A DNA stretch of 64,000 nt from Flaveria trinervia (Eukaryota; Streptophyta; Magnoliopsida; Asterales; Asteraceae). The stretch lies in NCBI GenBank assembly GCA_025506515.1, contig CM046457.1, positions 36,590,231 to 36,654,230 on the forward strand. The letters run 5' to 3'. The notes under the pieces are model-generated. The model was not told the origin of the DNA. It ran no database searches and was given only the letters and a program-made list of their open reading frames with translations. The position numbers and the translations under genes are program-made. This document shows positions 10,961-23,720 of this stretch, in pieces (position 1 is the stretch's first letter; the number at the start of each line of letters is the position of its first letter).

Positions 10961-13873
10961 GGAACTAGTTAGGTTTTGAGACCCAAACCTTTGTCGTTTT
11001 GGTTAATTTAACCATAACTCGTTTCTCATGATTAACAGCTGATGAAGGTGGAGATGGTGCTGAAATGGATTCCATGGATTTGGGCTTGGAATACCTTTTC
11101 AGTGGTTTGATCACAGGTGCATCTAGTTGGTTAACTCTCCCCAACAAATGTTAAACCATCATAACAAGTTGTGTCTAATTTGTAGCTAAAGCTTTCAGCT
11201 CTTGTGACACATCAGTACTTGTTTTTGATGAGTTCTTGTGGCCCACCATTTCCTCCTTGAAATTCACAGACTTAGTTTGATTTTTATCATGAGGAACACT
11301 ATCGGCTGTTTTATGATAAACCCTATCCTTCTTCTTGGATTTGGTTGAAGCCTGGGGTTTATCAATTTGGGATAACTGTGGTACAAACTTGGTCTCAAAC
11401 TCATTTTTTATTTCATCCATATGCATTTTAATGAGCTTATCTCTGTTGAGTTTGGAACCCTTTTTGTACCAACATTCATGAGAAAGATGATTGAATTTAC
11501 CACATATGTCACATGGCTTATTCTTCATCTTGGATCGATCAACTGCTGAAGTGAAAACTACTGAAGGTGTGATCTTCAGTACTTTCCTCCTTTCAGTACT
11601 TGTGTTAAGTACAGAAGGATCTGTAACAACTGAAGACTTGTTCTTCAGCAGTTCTCTATCCGTCCTGAAAGACCGTATGATATATTCCTCAGTAGTTGTT
11701 AATCTGTTTAATTCAGTTGATTTGAAATGCTTTGTAGATGTTGTGACTTGCCCTTCAGTACTTGAGGTACTTTGAGGGACAACATCTGAAGTACTCAGCT
11801 TCATGTGCTTATGAGTAGTTAACCCATCAGGCATTTGATTTGCTGAGGTATCAACACTGATTTCATCTTCTGATTTTGGGTGATCTCTTGAGGATGATAC
11901 ACATGATGATGTGGTTTGGAAATTACTTTAACCTTCAGGTTTTACTATTGATTTTGGAGTAAAATCTGTAGGTGGTGCAATGTGATTGTAACCTATTCCA
12001 AACTTCACATTCGAAGCTGTTTGCTTGCTGAGAAGCATTTCAAATCCCTTGCAGGATAATACCCAGCGGACACACTTAACTTGGGTAGCTGCAAGTGTTT
12101 CTTTGAGATCTCTGTGGTTCTCAAGAATGACCTCACCTTAGCCTTTCCATCATTTAATTAGCATTTAAGCTTATAAATCTCCTCATCTTTATCTTTAAGG
12201 ACAGACTCATACTCAGCTTTTCTTTTGGAAAGGGTTTGCTCAAGCTCAAGATTTTGATTTATTAAAGCTACATTTGCCTCTTTAATAGAGATAAATGCAG
12301 CTATGCAAGATTCAAAACATAGCTTGGCCTTAGCCTCAGAGGATACCTGGGTTACCTGTGATGAAGATGCATTGGAGCATGAACCCTCAACAGACTCTAG
12401 GGCCATGAGAGCAAGATTCCCAAAAGGATGTTCACCACCATGTTGACCATCACTAGCAAATAATTGCTCATTACCAGAAAGATCATCTGGTAAACTGCTC
12501 CAGTCAACAGCACCAAAGGTGAAGAAGCTGAGATGAGGTTGTGATTGAGATGGTTGAGATGGTTAAGGCTCAGGTAAGGCTTGAGGTTGTTGTGCAATAG
12601 GAACTTGAACTTGATTTGGCTGTGGCATGTAATAGCAGGGATATGGATATGGCATTGGACCTGAGGGACAAAATACGAAGGAGATAGAGGTTGTGAGTGA
12701 TGACCAGAACTACTAGCATGTTGCCCTCTGTTTTGTGAACTATTGCTTGGAAAAGTCACAAAGGGTGCAGAGGAGTTAGATCCAGTTGATCCACACTCTC
12801 TTGCAAAGTCCCAAGCCTGTGGCATTTGTGACACCTCAACTTACTCTTGTCAAAACCAACTTTGGTTTTGCCAGAGAGTCCTGGAAATTTCGTACCAGTT
12901 CTCTTGTAGAACTTTTGAGATCTGATATTAATCAAGGCCTTTTGGCTTAGAATATCCATCTCTTCTAAGACATCATCAGCAATACATTTCAAATCATCCA
13001 TAATGAAGCACAAATTGTCACTATTACAGCCTGACTGACTATCACACTAACAAATGCATGATCTGAACTGTTTGAAGAGAAATCTATATGCTCATCATAA
13101 TGGCTTTCTGATGCAGCATATTATGAATCATGACCAACCAAGGTAGTGTTCCTTGGTACAAAGTCATCAGTGAGCTTTCCTGATGATGCCAGTTTCCTTT
13201 TCTGCTCTAACTCTCTTTCAAATGTAAGCAGTTTCCCATGGAGTTAGGTGAGAGATAGGCTATCCAGATTTGCACTGGAGCGTAGGACAATGGTATATGT
13301 GTCCCATCTCTCGGGTAGTGATCTGAGGAATCTGTTGTTCATCAGGCTATTAGTGTATTCATGTTTGACCATTTTCAGCTCAGAGATCAAACAAGAAAAA
13401 CGCTCAAACGATTGAGTCAGTGTCTCACCCTTCCTATGAGAGAATGTCTCATATTGTTGGGCAAGGATTTCTCTGTTGTTTGCTAAGACCTCATTTGTTC
13501 CACCAAATTGTTCTTTCAATGCATTCCAGAGGTCATGAGCACTTTCATGATGCATAAGCCCAGAATAGATTTCATTCGGCAGTGCCATGGCCAGAATCCC
13601 ATGTGCTTTAGCATCAATCTCATATAGTTTTCGATCCTCATCTGAGTATTGTTCCTTCTTCTTCGAAACCATTTGGTTGGTTTCTGGATTGTTCACCATA
13701 GGCTTGTGTGGACCATGTACCACAGATGTCCAACAACCTGAACTGTTAACAGATAGGTGATGGAGCATTCTTTGTTGCCATATGTTATACTCAGTCCTAA
13801 CTAGTATCGAAGGCTTGGTTGAGGAACCAGTATTATGAGGGTAATTAGAAGGAGTAGTCATTCTTAGATTCAA
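10961..13873 (-). pseudogene. gag of element A, broken
   Basis: Copia-type Gag, read from 13873 (or the inner ATG about 12 bases later, used in B and C) leftward. Order: N-terminal UBN2-like capsid domain (13244-13873, with LWNALKEQF and LPERWDTY), first CCHC knuckle (about 12800-12850), Gln/Pro-rich segment (12397-12750), coiled coil (12158-12406), Ser/Thr-rich region, second CCHC knuckle CDICGKFNHLSHEC (11472-11513), and basic tail (10965-11147). A frameshift inside the first knuckle removes its histidine. Further stops separate the pieces 13244-13873, 12756-13013, 12397-12834, 12158-12406 and 11175-11834. It packages element RNA in an intact relative. Confidence 0.8.
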
Positions 13874-14084
13874 TCAATTCAATTAAGTTTTAATCGATTA
13901 GCGCAAAACACAAAACTCAATACGAACCAAGAGAAATCTCAAAGCAAATACTGAAGCAGCAGAAATTTAATCTCCATAACCAATTCTTGCAAATATACTA
14001 ATTCGATCAAACTTAGATATCGAAATAGCACTTTCAATGATCAATTGTTAGATCGATCAATGATTAACCAGCTCTGATACCATT
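13874..14084 (-). other. 5' leader and primer binding site of element A
   Basis: About 200 bp of leader between the gag start and the 5' LTR. The tRNA-iMet primer site is at 14071-14082 (minus-strand TGGTATCAGAGC), two bases from the LTR. Confidence 0.88.
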
Positions 14085-14176
14085 TGTTAGGATCAGTGAT
14101 CTAAGTTTGATCAATTAGAGTACATTGCAGCGGAATTCGAACAATGAATTTGACAATTTAGCAAGAACTCAATTGA
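14085..14176 (-). repeat. Element A 5' LTR, first part (interrupted by D)
   Basis: First 90 bp of the LTR, matching 776-870 almost base for base. It breaks off at aattga|atgttt, where element D begins. The LTR resumes at 29419. About 50 bp of LTR sequence (equivalent to about 868-915) is missing between the two parts. Confidence 0.88.
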
Positions 14177-14363
14177 ATGTTTTAGTTGATTAATATAATA
14201 TTATATGTAATCATTCAAGTAATCATAAACCCAATCAATTCAGTCACGCCTCATTAATGACTATTAAACATTATAACCAACAGACTATCAATCAGTTCAT
14301 TAATCATACCAAACAGATCTATTACATCACATATCACGATCTAGGGACATACATGTATCAACA
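14177..14363 (-). repeat. Element D 3' LTR remnant
   Basis: 187 bp matching the right-hand end of the 5' LTR (29227-29418) and ending ATGTATCAACA next to the polypurine tract. The rest of the LTR, including the TATA box and U3 palindromes, is deleted. The junction with A's LTR has a TGA overlap, consistent with microhomology-mediated deletion. Confidence 0.85.
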
Positions 14364-14376
14364 AACTCCCCCTTGG
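14364..14376 (-). other. Polypurine tract of element D
   Basis: Minus-strand CCAAGGGGGAGTT directly next to the 3' LTR. The same tract lies at 60258-60269 in element H. Confidence 0.85.
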
Positions 14377-14388
14377 ACCTAGATCTCT

Positions 14389-17300
14389 CTAATGTCTTGT
14401 TTTCTTCATTACCTCCTCGTATTTCTTGTACTTTTCCTCTTGTGTGACTCCCGCGTGAATATCAAACGCGAAGCAAAGTCGTATAACATTTTGGAACTGG
14501 AGGGCTTGTACAATGTCTTATGTGTCATAGAACAGTGGCCACTTGTATAATGTATAGACATCATTAGCAGACAAGTTAGTTAGCCACATTGGGTCGAATA
14601 CCCTGACAGTATCCATTTTTCCCCTTTGTTCAGAACTATGACAGCTTCAGCAGTTCTCCAATCATAGTACCACCATTTGAAGTGTGGAGTGAAGTCTTGT
14701 GGCATTTCCCTGAGAGGGATTCTCGACATAGTGCGCGGAGGACTCCACTTCAACACAATCTTAGGTTTTCCAGTAATGGTATCCATCTCAGACTTCTAAT
14801 ATACCTTGTAGGTTGTTGAGGTCTGAAGTTAATCCACCTGTGTGGTACTCTTTCTTTAGGGCAGCCTCAAACCAGCCTGACATCTTTCTCGGTCAGCATA
14901 CAACAGCTTCAACTTGGCCAGCTGGTTGAGCTCAAATCCTGGTAGAGTCTTTAATCATGTGGAAATCGAAAGTACTCTATGCCCTTTTCCCTCTTAACGG
15001 CATAAACGTTACATCATCAAAATATGCCCATGCTATAATCCTGCCTGACACCGTAAGATGTTTCTTGACGCTGTAGAACTTGGTGTAGGCATCCCTCTTC
15101 GGTGCAGCACGTTGGGCTCTGACTTCTTTAAAACATTCAGCCCACTCAGCCTTTCGAATGTATACGTCATCGTTTGAGGCTTGGGCTGTTCCTTCGGTCT
15201 TTCCTGCTTCCTGCTCCATCTTGTCTAGTACCTCAAACATATCACTGACTAGGGACTCACCCAGATTGGGGACCACATTACCCTCGTTGTCAGCGTACTG
15301 AGGGTACTCTTCAGCAGCAATATCTTCAACCTCAACTTCATCAACGTCATGTAGTTCGTCGTCACTGGTTGAATCAACTGTTGGAGCATCCTTGACAATG
15401 TCATCAGGATTGAGTCTGAACATCTCTGCCAGTTGCTCGTTAGATAGGTCGTGAATTATTTCACCTTCTTCAGGGGTATAACTCACTGACCTTCTGACAA
15501 TCCCTTGCAGATCAAGAAACATTGTGAGTTGAGACTTGACCTGTTGAAGGGGAGCAATATCAAACTCATCTCTGTGGTACTTTGGATCTGTTTGATTTAC
15601 ACATTTCACACTCAAATCAGTAATAAATCAAACAAAATGCATTAAGTTAATATAAACATTCAGTACATGGTTTTTCAATACAGAATACAAAAGTAATTAA
15701 ATACATAAACATCCACTATTTACTTTTATCCTGAATGCTAGTCTCTTCATGTGAAGGTGCAGAGGCAGAAGCTGACTGATCTTGTCTGTTCTTGTTCTAT
15801 TCTCTTGCCCGGGAGCTGAGACAGATTCAGCTTCTTCTCCTTCTTCAGTCTCTTCATCTGCACACCACTCTTCGGTTTTCTCTCATCAGAATCATTCATC
15901 ATCATCATCATCATCATCATCTTCATTATCTTTGTCTCCATCCTTTATCTTTAGAGGTTCCTCCTTGATCCTTTCAATTTTAGCAAAATGGTCCTCTTAG
16001 CTTTTTCCAACTCCTCTATTGCTTACCTGTTGCGACACTTTGAGCTCGGAGTTGGTCCAACTGAGTGTTCTGAGCAGCCAATTGCTGGGCCTGCTCTCAA
16101 TTACTCGATCCTGCTCTGCAATTTTATGCGATGTGCAGTAGTCAGGTCGGTTAGCTGGCGGATCTGAGTGGTATTTTCCTCATCAGCCGCCAGCAATCGC
16201 AATACCATTCTATTTAAAGCTGACAGCTGTCCTCTACCCCATTGGAGGTAGAGGAGATCTATAGGTGTGTGTGGGGTAGGCTGAGGGCTCGGTTTGGTGG
16301 CTAGTGGTGGTGGTGGAGGTGGTGAATATCGGGTCAGGTCTGGATGATAATGGTGGTGAGTGTGGGGTGAATTATGTAGTGGTGGCTGGGGTCTGCTTGT
16401 GGTTGTTGGTATGGTGGTGTCTGTTGTCGCTGTGGGGAAGGTATGGTGGTGATGGTGTGTCTGAAGAGGTGGTAGAGGTGGAAGGTATGGTGGATGTGGT
16501 AGTGATAAAGTTACCCTATGCTTCTTCTATTTCTAGCCATGGGGTTGAGCCATCCGTTTTCTCCTCGTTCCCTTCGAGGTGGATGCTCCCCCTACAATCC
16601 CGCCTGAGGACCCCGGAGCATAAGTTGGATCAGTTTCTGTATCTCTGGAGCCTCTCGGTTGTTCACCAACAACCCTCAACCCATGTTCTGTGGGAACAAC
16701 TTTCCTTCCCACAGTGTGGGTCAGTGGCTCCCATCAGATTCAACCTCATCTTCATCGTGAAGAACAAAATCTTGATAAAATCCTGCTGACTCAGTTACTT
16801 CAGCAGGTGAGACAGACACAGAGGGAACAGAGTTAGACAAATTGCCTCTGGATGGAATAGCACCATCCCCACTGTCATCCTCCTCTGAATCATCAGTAGG
16901 GAGGACAATTGGCTCCACGTTGGAGTCACTGTCCTCGTGACGCCATTGGCGTCTCCCTAGTGCCACATACCTTTCATATACTAAGTGGCCAATCAACCTC
17001 TTTTCCTGGGGCTTAACTTGCTTGCCCCGTACACCACCATCCTACCAACGTAGTGTCATCCATAAGTTCCAACGTTACTGCATCGTGACTTTCCTTGGGG
17101 AGCTGAGGCAGCTTCTCATTGAATATCATCTGAAGAAATCGTGGATACATACAGAACCCTTCTTTCCCTTTGTTTCAATGTTCTCTACCAAATAAGCAAA
17201 GATCATATTAGAGAAGCTGAAAGGGTGGTTCAGCACCAGAGCACGAAGGCATTCTGTATCTGATCTGATAGGTCATCGAGCCACCCCTTCTCGAAGCGAT

Positions 17301-17734
17301 GCAATTAAGAATCACATGTGCCAGATATTTGTATTGTGGGCCAGGTTGCTCTTATTTAGCACCCCGAGTTAATGTCCCCCGCATACTTGATTCGGATAAA
17401 ACACCCTCTCACAGTCAATGGATGTAACTTAGTGGGGTGAGTAGAGTCATCCCCAAACTCAAGGATCTTTGGATGTTCGTGGCGGTAATGTCGATAGCTT
17501 GACCCAAAATGGTGCTTCTGATGCTGTATGGCTCACGAGAACGATCCACTGAGGCATTCTCCCAGAATGCCTAGTGTAGTGATTTGTAAGGTGTGCAGGG
17601 CGTAGATATAGCCTTATGTGTCCGTGAACGTTTGAGGAAGGCTATAATATCGGAGACTTGGCCCCGTTCCGTGTCGTGTGGTCCAAATGGGCACATATGT
17701 TGTGCTTTGGATTAAGAGACCATCGGTCAGTCAT
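14389..17734 (-). pseudogene. ORF3 of element D, broken
   Basis: Third ORF after pol, starting at the ATG at 17734 and ending with a TAG at 14389-14391 (final residues KKTRH). The N-terminal part (17000-17734) is broken by stops and frameshifts. It still shows FWENAS, EPYSIRSTILGQAIDIT and VLNHPFSFSNMIF motifs, the same pattern (FW, NFS.MIF, YPRF region) as family 1 ORF3. Further open pieces are 16721-16996 (acidic, Ser-rich), 14977-15615 (acidic, DVDEVEVEDIAAEEYP) and 14580-14786 (FTPHFKWWYYDWR). The C-terminal part is shared with element H (60283-60822). No membrane segment is visible. Function unknown. Confidence 0.65.
15896..15921. repeat. (ATC)n microsatellite inside ORF3
   Basis: About eight and a half TCA/ATC triplets. 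In one minus-strand frame they encode an Asp run, extending the acidic region of ORF3. Confidence 0.85.
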
Positions 17735-17824
17735 TTTTCCTGAAACACATAAGACATAGAACCATTAGTACATAAGACATGAAAACTTATGTTCTAAGTG
17801 TGTAAAGTTGAAAGTCATTTTGAT

Positions 17825-18075
17825 TCATTCGTGTGAATGAATCATGCGACTGAAGTCAGTCGCCTGTTTGAGACATGCGATTAGTTCAATCGGCTGTTTG
17901 AGGCATGCGATTGAGTTCAATCGGCTGATTGAGACATGCGATGAGTTCAATCGCTGATTGAGAATGCGATTGAGTTCAATCGGCTGATTGGACTCATTCG
18001 GGTGGTTCAGTCGGTCGAATGATCCAATCGCAACGTTCAATCGTGCGATTGGAGTTCATTCGAACGACCAGTCGC
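17825..18075. repeat. Palindromic/tandem repeat block 1 in D spacer
   Basis: Tandem units of about 31-32 bp built on GAGACATGCGATTGAG and TTCAATCGGCTGATT (about 17864-17990), flanked by looser copies of TCAGTCG/CGACTGA-type palindromes. The same motif family occurs in the U3 of the D LTR (28985-29205) and in the D leader (26570-26784). Confidence 0.75.
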
Positions 18076-18429
18076 TTGACCCACTGTTGATCGCCTGTGG
18101 GGCGAATCTTGACCAATCTAAGTCATTTAACATGTTTAATGGTCCATTAGCTTTGTCTACTTGTCACTAATAACCTATTAAACTCAATTTTAACATTTTG
18201 CTTCATTTACATAGGTGATTAGGTCATTTCACAGTTCGGTTCTTGATTCAATCCAGTGTCGCTATTGTAGGTCGGTAATGTACTGATTTTGGTAGGATTC
18301 AAGGAGTAGTGTACCTGTAAAACGTCACTCGAATGTAAGAATCTTAACAGCAATGTATATCAGAATCTGTGGCAATTTTGACAGGGTAACGGTAAAGAAC
18401 GCGATTTGGGGTGCTATTGGAGTGATGAG

Positions 18430-18735
18430 TGAGATGCGATCGACTGAGACCCTTAAATACTGAACCTAGGTTCATTCGGCCGACTGGCCTCATTCGCTCA
18501 GTTCATCGGGCGACTGAGGTTCAGTCGTACGATTGGCCTAGTCAATCGCATTCAGTCGGCCGACTGAGTCTCAGTCGGTCGACTGACTCATTCGGTCTCC
18601 TTCATTCGCCTCTTTAGTTGACCGACTGAGCCTCAGTCGGTCTACTGTTTCATTCTCCCCCTTCTATTCGGTCGAATGATCAAGTTCATGTCCATTCGGC
18701 CGATTGGAAGCCATTCGCATAGTTGGTCGATAACC
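18430..18735. repeat. Palindromic repeat block 2 in D spacer
   Basis: Dense copies of CAGTCGGTCGACTGA-like palindromes, CpG-rich against an AT-rich background. A minus-strand TATTTAAG box sits at its left edge (about 18449-18457), mirroring the repeat-then-TATA order of the LTR. Confidence 0.7.
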
Positions 18736-19479
18736 ATGATCCACTAGTGCGAATGGGTCACACTTTGTGCGTTTACAGTCATTTTGAACATTTACTATTA
18801 AGACCCCTTTTCACTTTTGATAATAACATTGTAAGCTCTAACCAATTCAGTCACTTCAGACGTGACCTTTTTAAATTTGAAAACCATGTGGCCATCTCAG
18901 ACATGACCCTTTTTAGGTAAGTTAATTCCCTTCTGATTTCCCTGATGTAGTCCGACAGACACACAAATTAAAAGATAAACATAGGAATTTAACTAACTAC
19001 ACACTAAAGTTTATTTTTGGACTTTTTGTGAGAGATAAAACCCTAAGATGGAAATCTAAGGGATTGATTAGGAGTAGACAGCTTTAACTTACATTGATCA
19101 TATCTGGACCAACTCAATTTTGGAATCATACAGGAATATCAAATCATTTTGGGACTTGTTATTAAACTCTTTGATGCTAAATCTCGGTGTTCATCCAGAG
19201 TCGTTAGCAACTTAAGGAAATCATACTGAAACTCTTAGATTTTCACATTGATTTGAAATCTTGAGAATGTAGCCACTAAGATTGTCAGTATATTAGTCCA
19301 CTTAAATCCATACACAGACTTTTGACGCAGACTGGTGACTGATTTAGGTTTAATTATTTCAGCTAACATTTGTGGATCCCACACTTATATGGTAATCAAC
19401 ATTCCTCAGAGGTTTTGAGCGGTCTACGGGTATTATTACAAGAAGAGACTATTCTTAGAGCTTTCAAAGAGAAGCCTGT

Positions 19480-19572
19480 CCTCAGGTCAGTGCCATCGTA
19501 CAGCAGAGAGGCGGCAAACAACAATGAATTCTAGAATATCTAGGTTATGCTTATCCTCAGGTCAGTGCCATC
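19480..19572. repeat. 19-bp direct repeat pair
   Basis: CCTCAGGTCAGTGCCATCG at 19480-19498 and 19554-19572, each followed by a similar cacag(c)agaggc segment. Short duplication in non-coding spacer; no function assigned. Confidence 0.7.
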
Positions 19573-20328
19573 GCACACAGAGAGGCACACAACCTATCTC
19601 CTTGTTAGAGCAGCTTATTTTATTTGACACAATATGCACCAACAACATAAGTCATTAGCTTTATTGCATTTGTCTTTCATTTTTTCTTGCTTTGCTCTAA
19701 TTATGGTCATCCGCACACTTTTGTGGCATTTAACTACTCATTACCCCTTATGGAATATATTTGATTGTGTTAACCAGTGATAAGATGGAATCCCACAGTC
19801 AGTTGAACAACTTAGTTTGATCTTGAGATCACCAATCAGGTCTAATTGTCTATTGTGTTGAATCTACCAACATATCATTTGTGGTATAGAAGCCTCTAAG
19901 TCTACTTTCTCTGTGTCACCTTAGGAGTTGCCAGTTTTCTATCATTTTCCCTTTTATATTGCTTAGACTACACAGACTTATACTTTGAACTTTTGCATCT
20001 TTTCAAACTTAAATTTTAAAATCCCTCTTGATTTATTCCTGTGTACTATCATATTCCAAAGGTATTGAATCAGTGTCACAGACACAATCTACCTTATTTC
20101 AGCTAGTTACCCCTTCTCCGTCATTTTTTTTATTTTTATTTTTTACTTTTATTTTTTAATATTAACTTGCTGACATATTCTCCCCCTAAAATACTAAAAT
20201 CATTTCGGATTTAATTATTTTTGGATTTTAATAAACAGGAAAATAACATCAGTTTAAATATAACAGACAAAAGAAAAGAAAAAACAGATAACATAAAATA
20301 AAATAAACTTTAACGAAACTACATCGGA

Positions 20329-23300
20329 CTACACATTATTCTCATCAGGAATTACCTCACTTTTCTTTTTAACGCCGTTGACCTCTAGCAAGTATTGAAA
20401 ACGTGGTTTATCAAAGGCTTTGTATAGAGGTCAGCACGTTGAAAATCAGTATTAATTTTAACCACATCTATTAAGGTCTTTTCAAAACAGTCTCTTATGA
20501 AGTGGTATTTAATACTGATGTTTGGTCTTAGGATGTTGAACCGGATTTTTGGTTACCGCCATTGCAGCAGAGTTATCAACAAAAATAGGAGTAGCGAGAA
20601 ATTCAAACCGTAATCCCGCATTTGCTGTTGAATCCAAATGATTTGAGAACAGCAACTTGCAGCAGCAACATATTCGGCTTCACAGGTTGACAATGCAACC
20701 GATGTCTGCTTCTTACACTGCCATGTAACTAATCTTCTCCAAAAGAATTGACACCCTGCTGATGTAGACTTGTAGTTCATTTTGCAGCCTCCATAGTCCG
20801 AGTCACTATACACTGTGAGCTCAAAATCGTCATCATGAGGATACCACAACCCCAGTGTGGGGTACCCTTTAGATAGCGAAAGATCCTTTTGACCCCGATC
20901 AGATGATTGACCTTAGGTTAGCCTGATATCTGGAACATAAACATGTAGCATACATGATATCAGGTCTTGAGGCAGTGAGATACATGAGAGATCCAATCAT
21001 TCCTCGGTACATAGTGGCATCTACAAGATCTCCATTCTCATCAGGCTATATCATGATTCGTAGCAAGTGGAGTCCCAGCAGCAGAAGCATTCTCCATGTC
21101 AAAGCGATTGAGAATGTCTCCTACATACTTGGTCTGATGTAGAAAGATCCCATTAGGTGTTTGATCCACCTGTAACCGAGAAAGAACTTCATCTCCCCCA
21201 TCGCACTCATCTCAAACTCTTCTTCATCACTGCTTCAAACTCTTTGCATAACTCTTCGTTCTTTGACCCGAAGATTATGTCATCAATATATCTGTACAAG
21301 CAGTAGGTCACCATCCTTTTCTTTAATAACAGTGTACAGTCAATGACTCCCCTGTGAAAGCCGTGTTTCACAAGATGAGTCGAGAGTTTCTCATACCAAG
21401 CTCGAGGAGCTTGATGAAGACCATATAAAGCTTTGTCGAGCTTGTAAACTCTATCCCGATGATAAGGGTCTTCAAATCCCTCGGGTTGACTTATAGACTG
21501 TTTCCCTGATTTCTCCATGAAGGAATGCACTCTTCACATCTAATTCATATACTTTAATCTTCATGTACGAGGCATAGGCAAGGAAGATACGAATAGCTTC
21601 CATCCTTGCCACGGGTGCAAACACCTCATTATAGTCAATCCCCTCGACTTGGTGAAAACCTTGAACCACTAGTCGAGCTTTGTTCCTGATAATGACTCCT
21701 TGGTCATCCTTCTTACATTTAGTACCCATTTGGTGCCAATGACTTTAGCACCTTTAGGTCTATCAACCAGAGTCCATACACCTAACTTCTTAAACTGCAG
21801 AAGTTCTTCTTGCTTGGCACTCACCCACGCCTCATCATTTAGTTCTTCACTGACATATTTGGCTCAACCTGCGAGACAAAACATCGATAAGCACCATCAT
21901 GAATGTAACCCTTCTCCATAACTAAGGCGTAATCAGCTGAGTATAGCTGATTTCGGGTTGTACTCCTGATCGGACATCTCCAATAACATTGTCAAGGGGA
22001 TGATAGACGTTTAGTCGTGATCCTGGAGTAGTCGGCACAGTCACCTCCGAACCAAGATTGTGAACATTTTGGTCTGCATCTGAGGAGGTTGGAGTTTGAG
22101 GTTCCGAAGTCGAGGGTGCATCACTTGTGGATGCTTGTGGACTTTCAGGAACTGGAACCTGTTCCTCCTGACTGTTCTGGTCATCTGCTTCAGTTTCATC
22201 TTCAGAGGAGGAGTCACTTTCATCGACTACCCCTTCTGACTGAGTAGATGACTCTCCCTGTGTGCTAGATGGAGTATTTAGAATATCATACATCATCCTA
22301 GTAGCTAACTTATCATCCGAGGAAGAGAGAGGGATGTTGAATGATTTGAAGAATCCATGATAATCGAAGAAGTATGCAGGTCCTTTGCCTGTAGGTGGTG
22401 TGGTATATCTCTGAACGTCGACATTACACCACACTTCTACAAGACCCGTTGAGTTATTGTAAACTCGCTTGTTCGGTATGTTGTATCCTAGAAAAATTCC
22501 TTCAACTGCCTTCTCGCTGAATTTCCTTCTTGTGTCTTCTTCAGAAGTGTACACGGTGCGCCAAAAGGTTCAAGATACTCCAAATTCGGTTTGCGTCTTT
22601 GAAGTAGCTCATAACATGTCTTTCCGTGGCGCTTGACTATTAGGACTCGATTCAGTGTATAGCACGCATTTGCCACTACCTCGTTCCAGAATTGGATAGG
22701 CAGTTTCGAGTCTGCCAGCATAGTCCGGGCTGTCTCTATCAAACTCCTGTTCTTTCTCTCAGCAACGCCATTCATCTGAGGTGTGTAGGCAGAAGTGAAT
22801 TGATGCACAATTCCCTTTTCCTTGCAGTATGCCTCCATCCCTGATTCTTGAATTCTGTCCCGTTGTCTGAGCGTATTTGTCGAACTTTTAGCTTGTAGAG
22901 TGATTCCAGTGTGGTTACTAATTCCTTGAATGTCTCCAAAGTTTCTGATTTTGATTTCAGAAACATTACCCTAGTGAACCTTGAGTAGTCATAAGTGACC
23001 ACATAACAGTACACGTCACCTGCAATGCTCCTTATACTAACTGGACCGAATAGATCCATGTGAAGAAGCTCAAGAGGAGGTTCTATTGAATGAACTTTCT
23101 TTTCCTTATGAGACTTCTTTGTTTGTTTGCCTTTCTTGCAAGCTACACAAAAGTCAGGAAGTTGGAAGTTCTTGACATTCACTCCTCTAACTAAATCCTT
23201 CTGAATCAAATGATTCATCTTCCTTTGACTAATGTGTCCTATTCTCCGATGCCAGGAGATGGAATCCTTCTCAGTAGCTTTAGATAAGAAACACTGAACC

Positions 23301-23720
23301 TCATGATCCGTTGTGGCAGTTGTTGACAGATCCACGACATAAAGGTCTTTATATCTTGAAGCAGTCATCAGAACTTGGTCCTCTGGGATCATATATTCTT
23401 TCTTCAGCACGTAACACTTCTGGTTATTGAAGATGACTTTAAACCCTTTATCACAGATTTGGGAAACGAAAGTAAGTTGTTCTGAAGTTGTTGGACGTAG
23501 TTCACTTTATCAAACTTAACTTTCTGATTTCCCACTTCTCCTGAGCAGTGATATAGCCTCCTTTGTTTCCTGCAAAGGAAACATGCCCTCCTTTTATTTG
23601 TTTGACGTTAGATAAAAGGGCTCTATTTCCTGTCATGTGCGTGGATGCTCCGCTGTCTATAATCCACGTGTTAGTCTCAGCACTATATCGAACACCCTGC
23701 ACATACAAAGTAAATGAATC
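20329..23720 (-). pseudogene. pol of element D: protease, integrase, RT, RNase H
   Basis: Full copia pol order. The protease has WIIDSGASTHMTGN (within 23502-23708, active-site DSG present). GAG_pre-integrase and integrase (22488-23410) have an HHCC finger (WHRRIGH to CVACKKGK), [18 protein letters not shown] and PQMNGVAERKNRS, so all three catalytic acidic residues are visible. A Ser/Thr/Gln-rich linker with acidic patches (21922-22554) follows. RT (21207-21729) has EGIDYNEVFAPVARMEAIRIF and YIDDIIFG. RNase H (20553-20849) has SDSDYGG and STCEAEYVAA. The stop is the TAG at 20329-20331. It is broken by several frameshifts, but active-site motifs are preserved. Confidence 0.88.

Larger units (their letters stand above)
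17735..20328 (-). other. Long pol-ORF3 spacer of element D
   Basis: 2.6 kb without coding content between the pol stop (20329-20331) and the ORF3 ATG (17734). It contains two blocks of U3-type palindromic repeats (17825-18075, 18430-18735), a pair of 19-bp direct repeats (19480, 19554), a polypurine-like tract TTTAGGGGGAGAA (minus, 20178-20190), a second one at 18655-18664, and an A/T run (20120-20165). Just before the ORF3 ATG is a good splice acceptor (TTTCAG ending at 17740) with a TACTAAT branch-like motif (17764-17770). A possible donor GTAAGT lies near 19086-19091. Confidence 0.5.

Noticed and set aside
16304..16789. 161-codon plus-strand Val/Gly-rich frame
   Set aside because: Antisense shadow of the ORF3 region of element D, low complexity, no motif.
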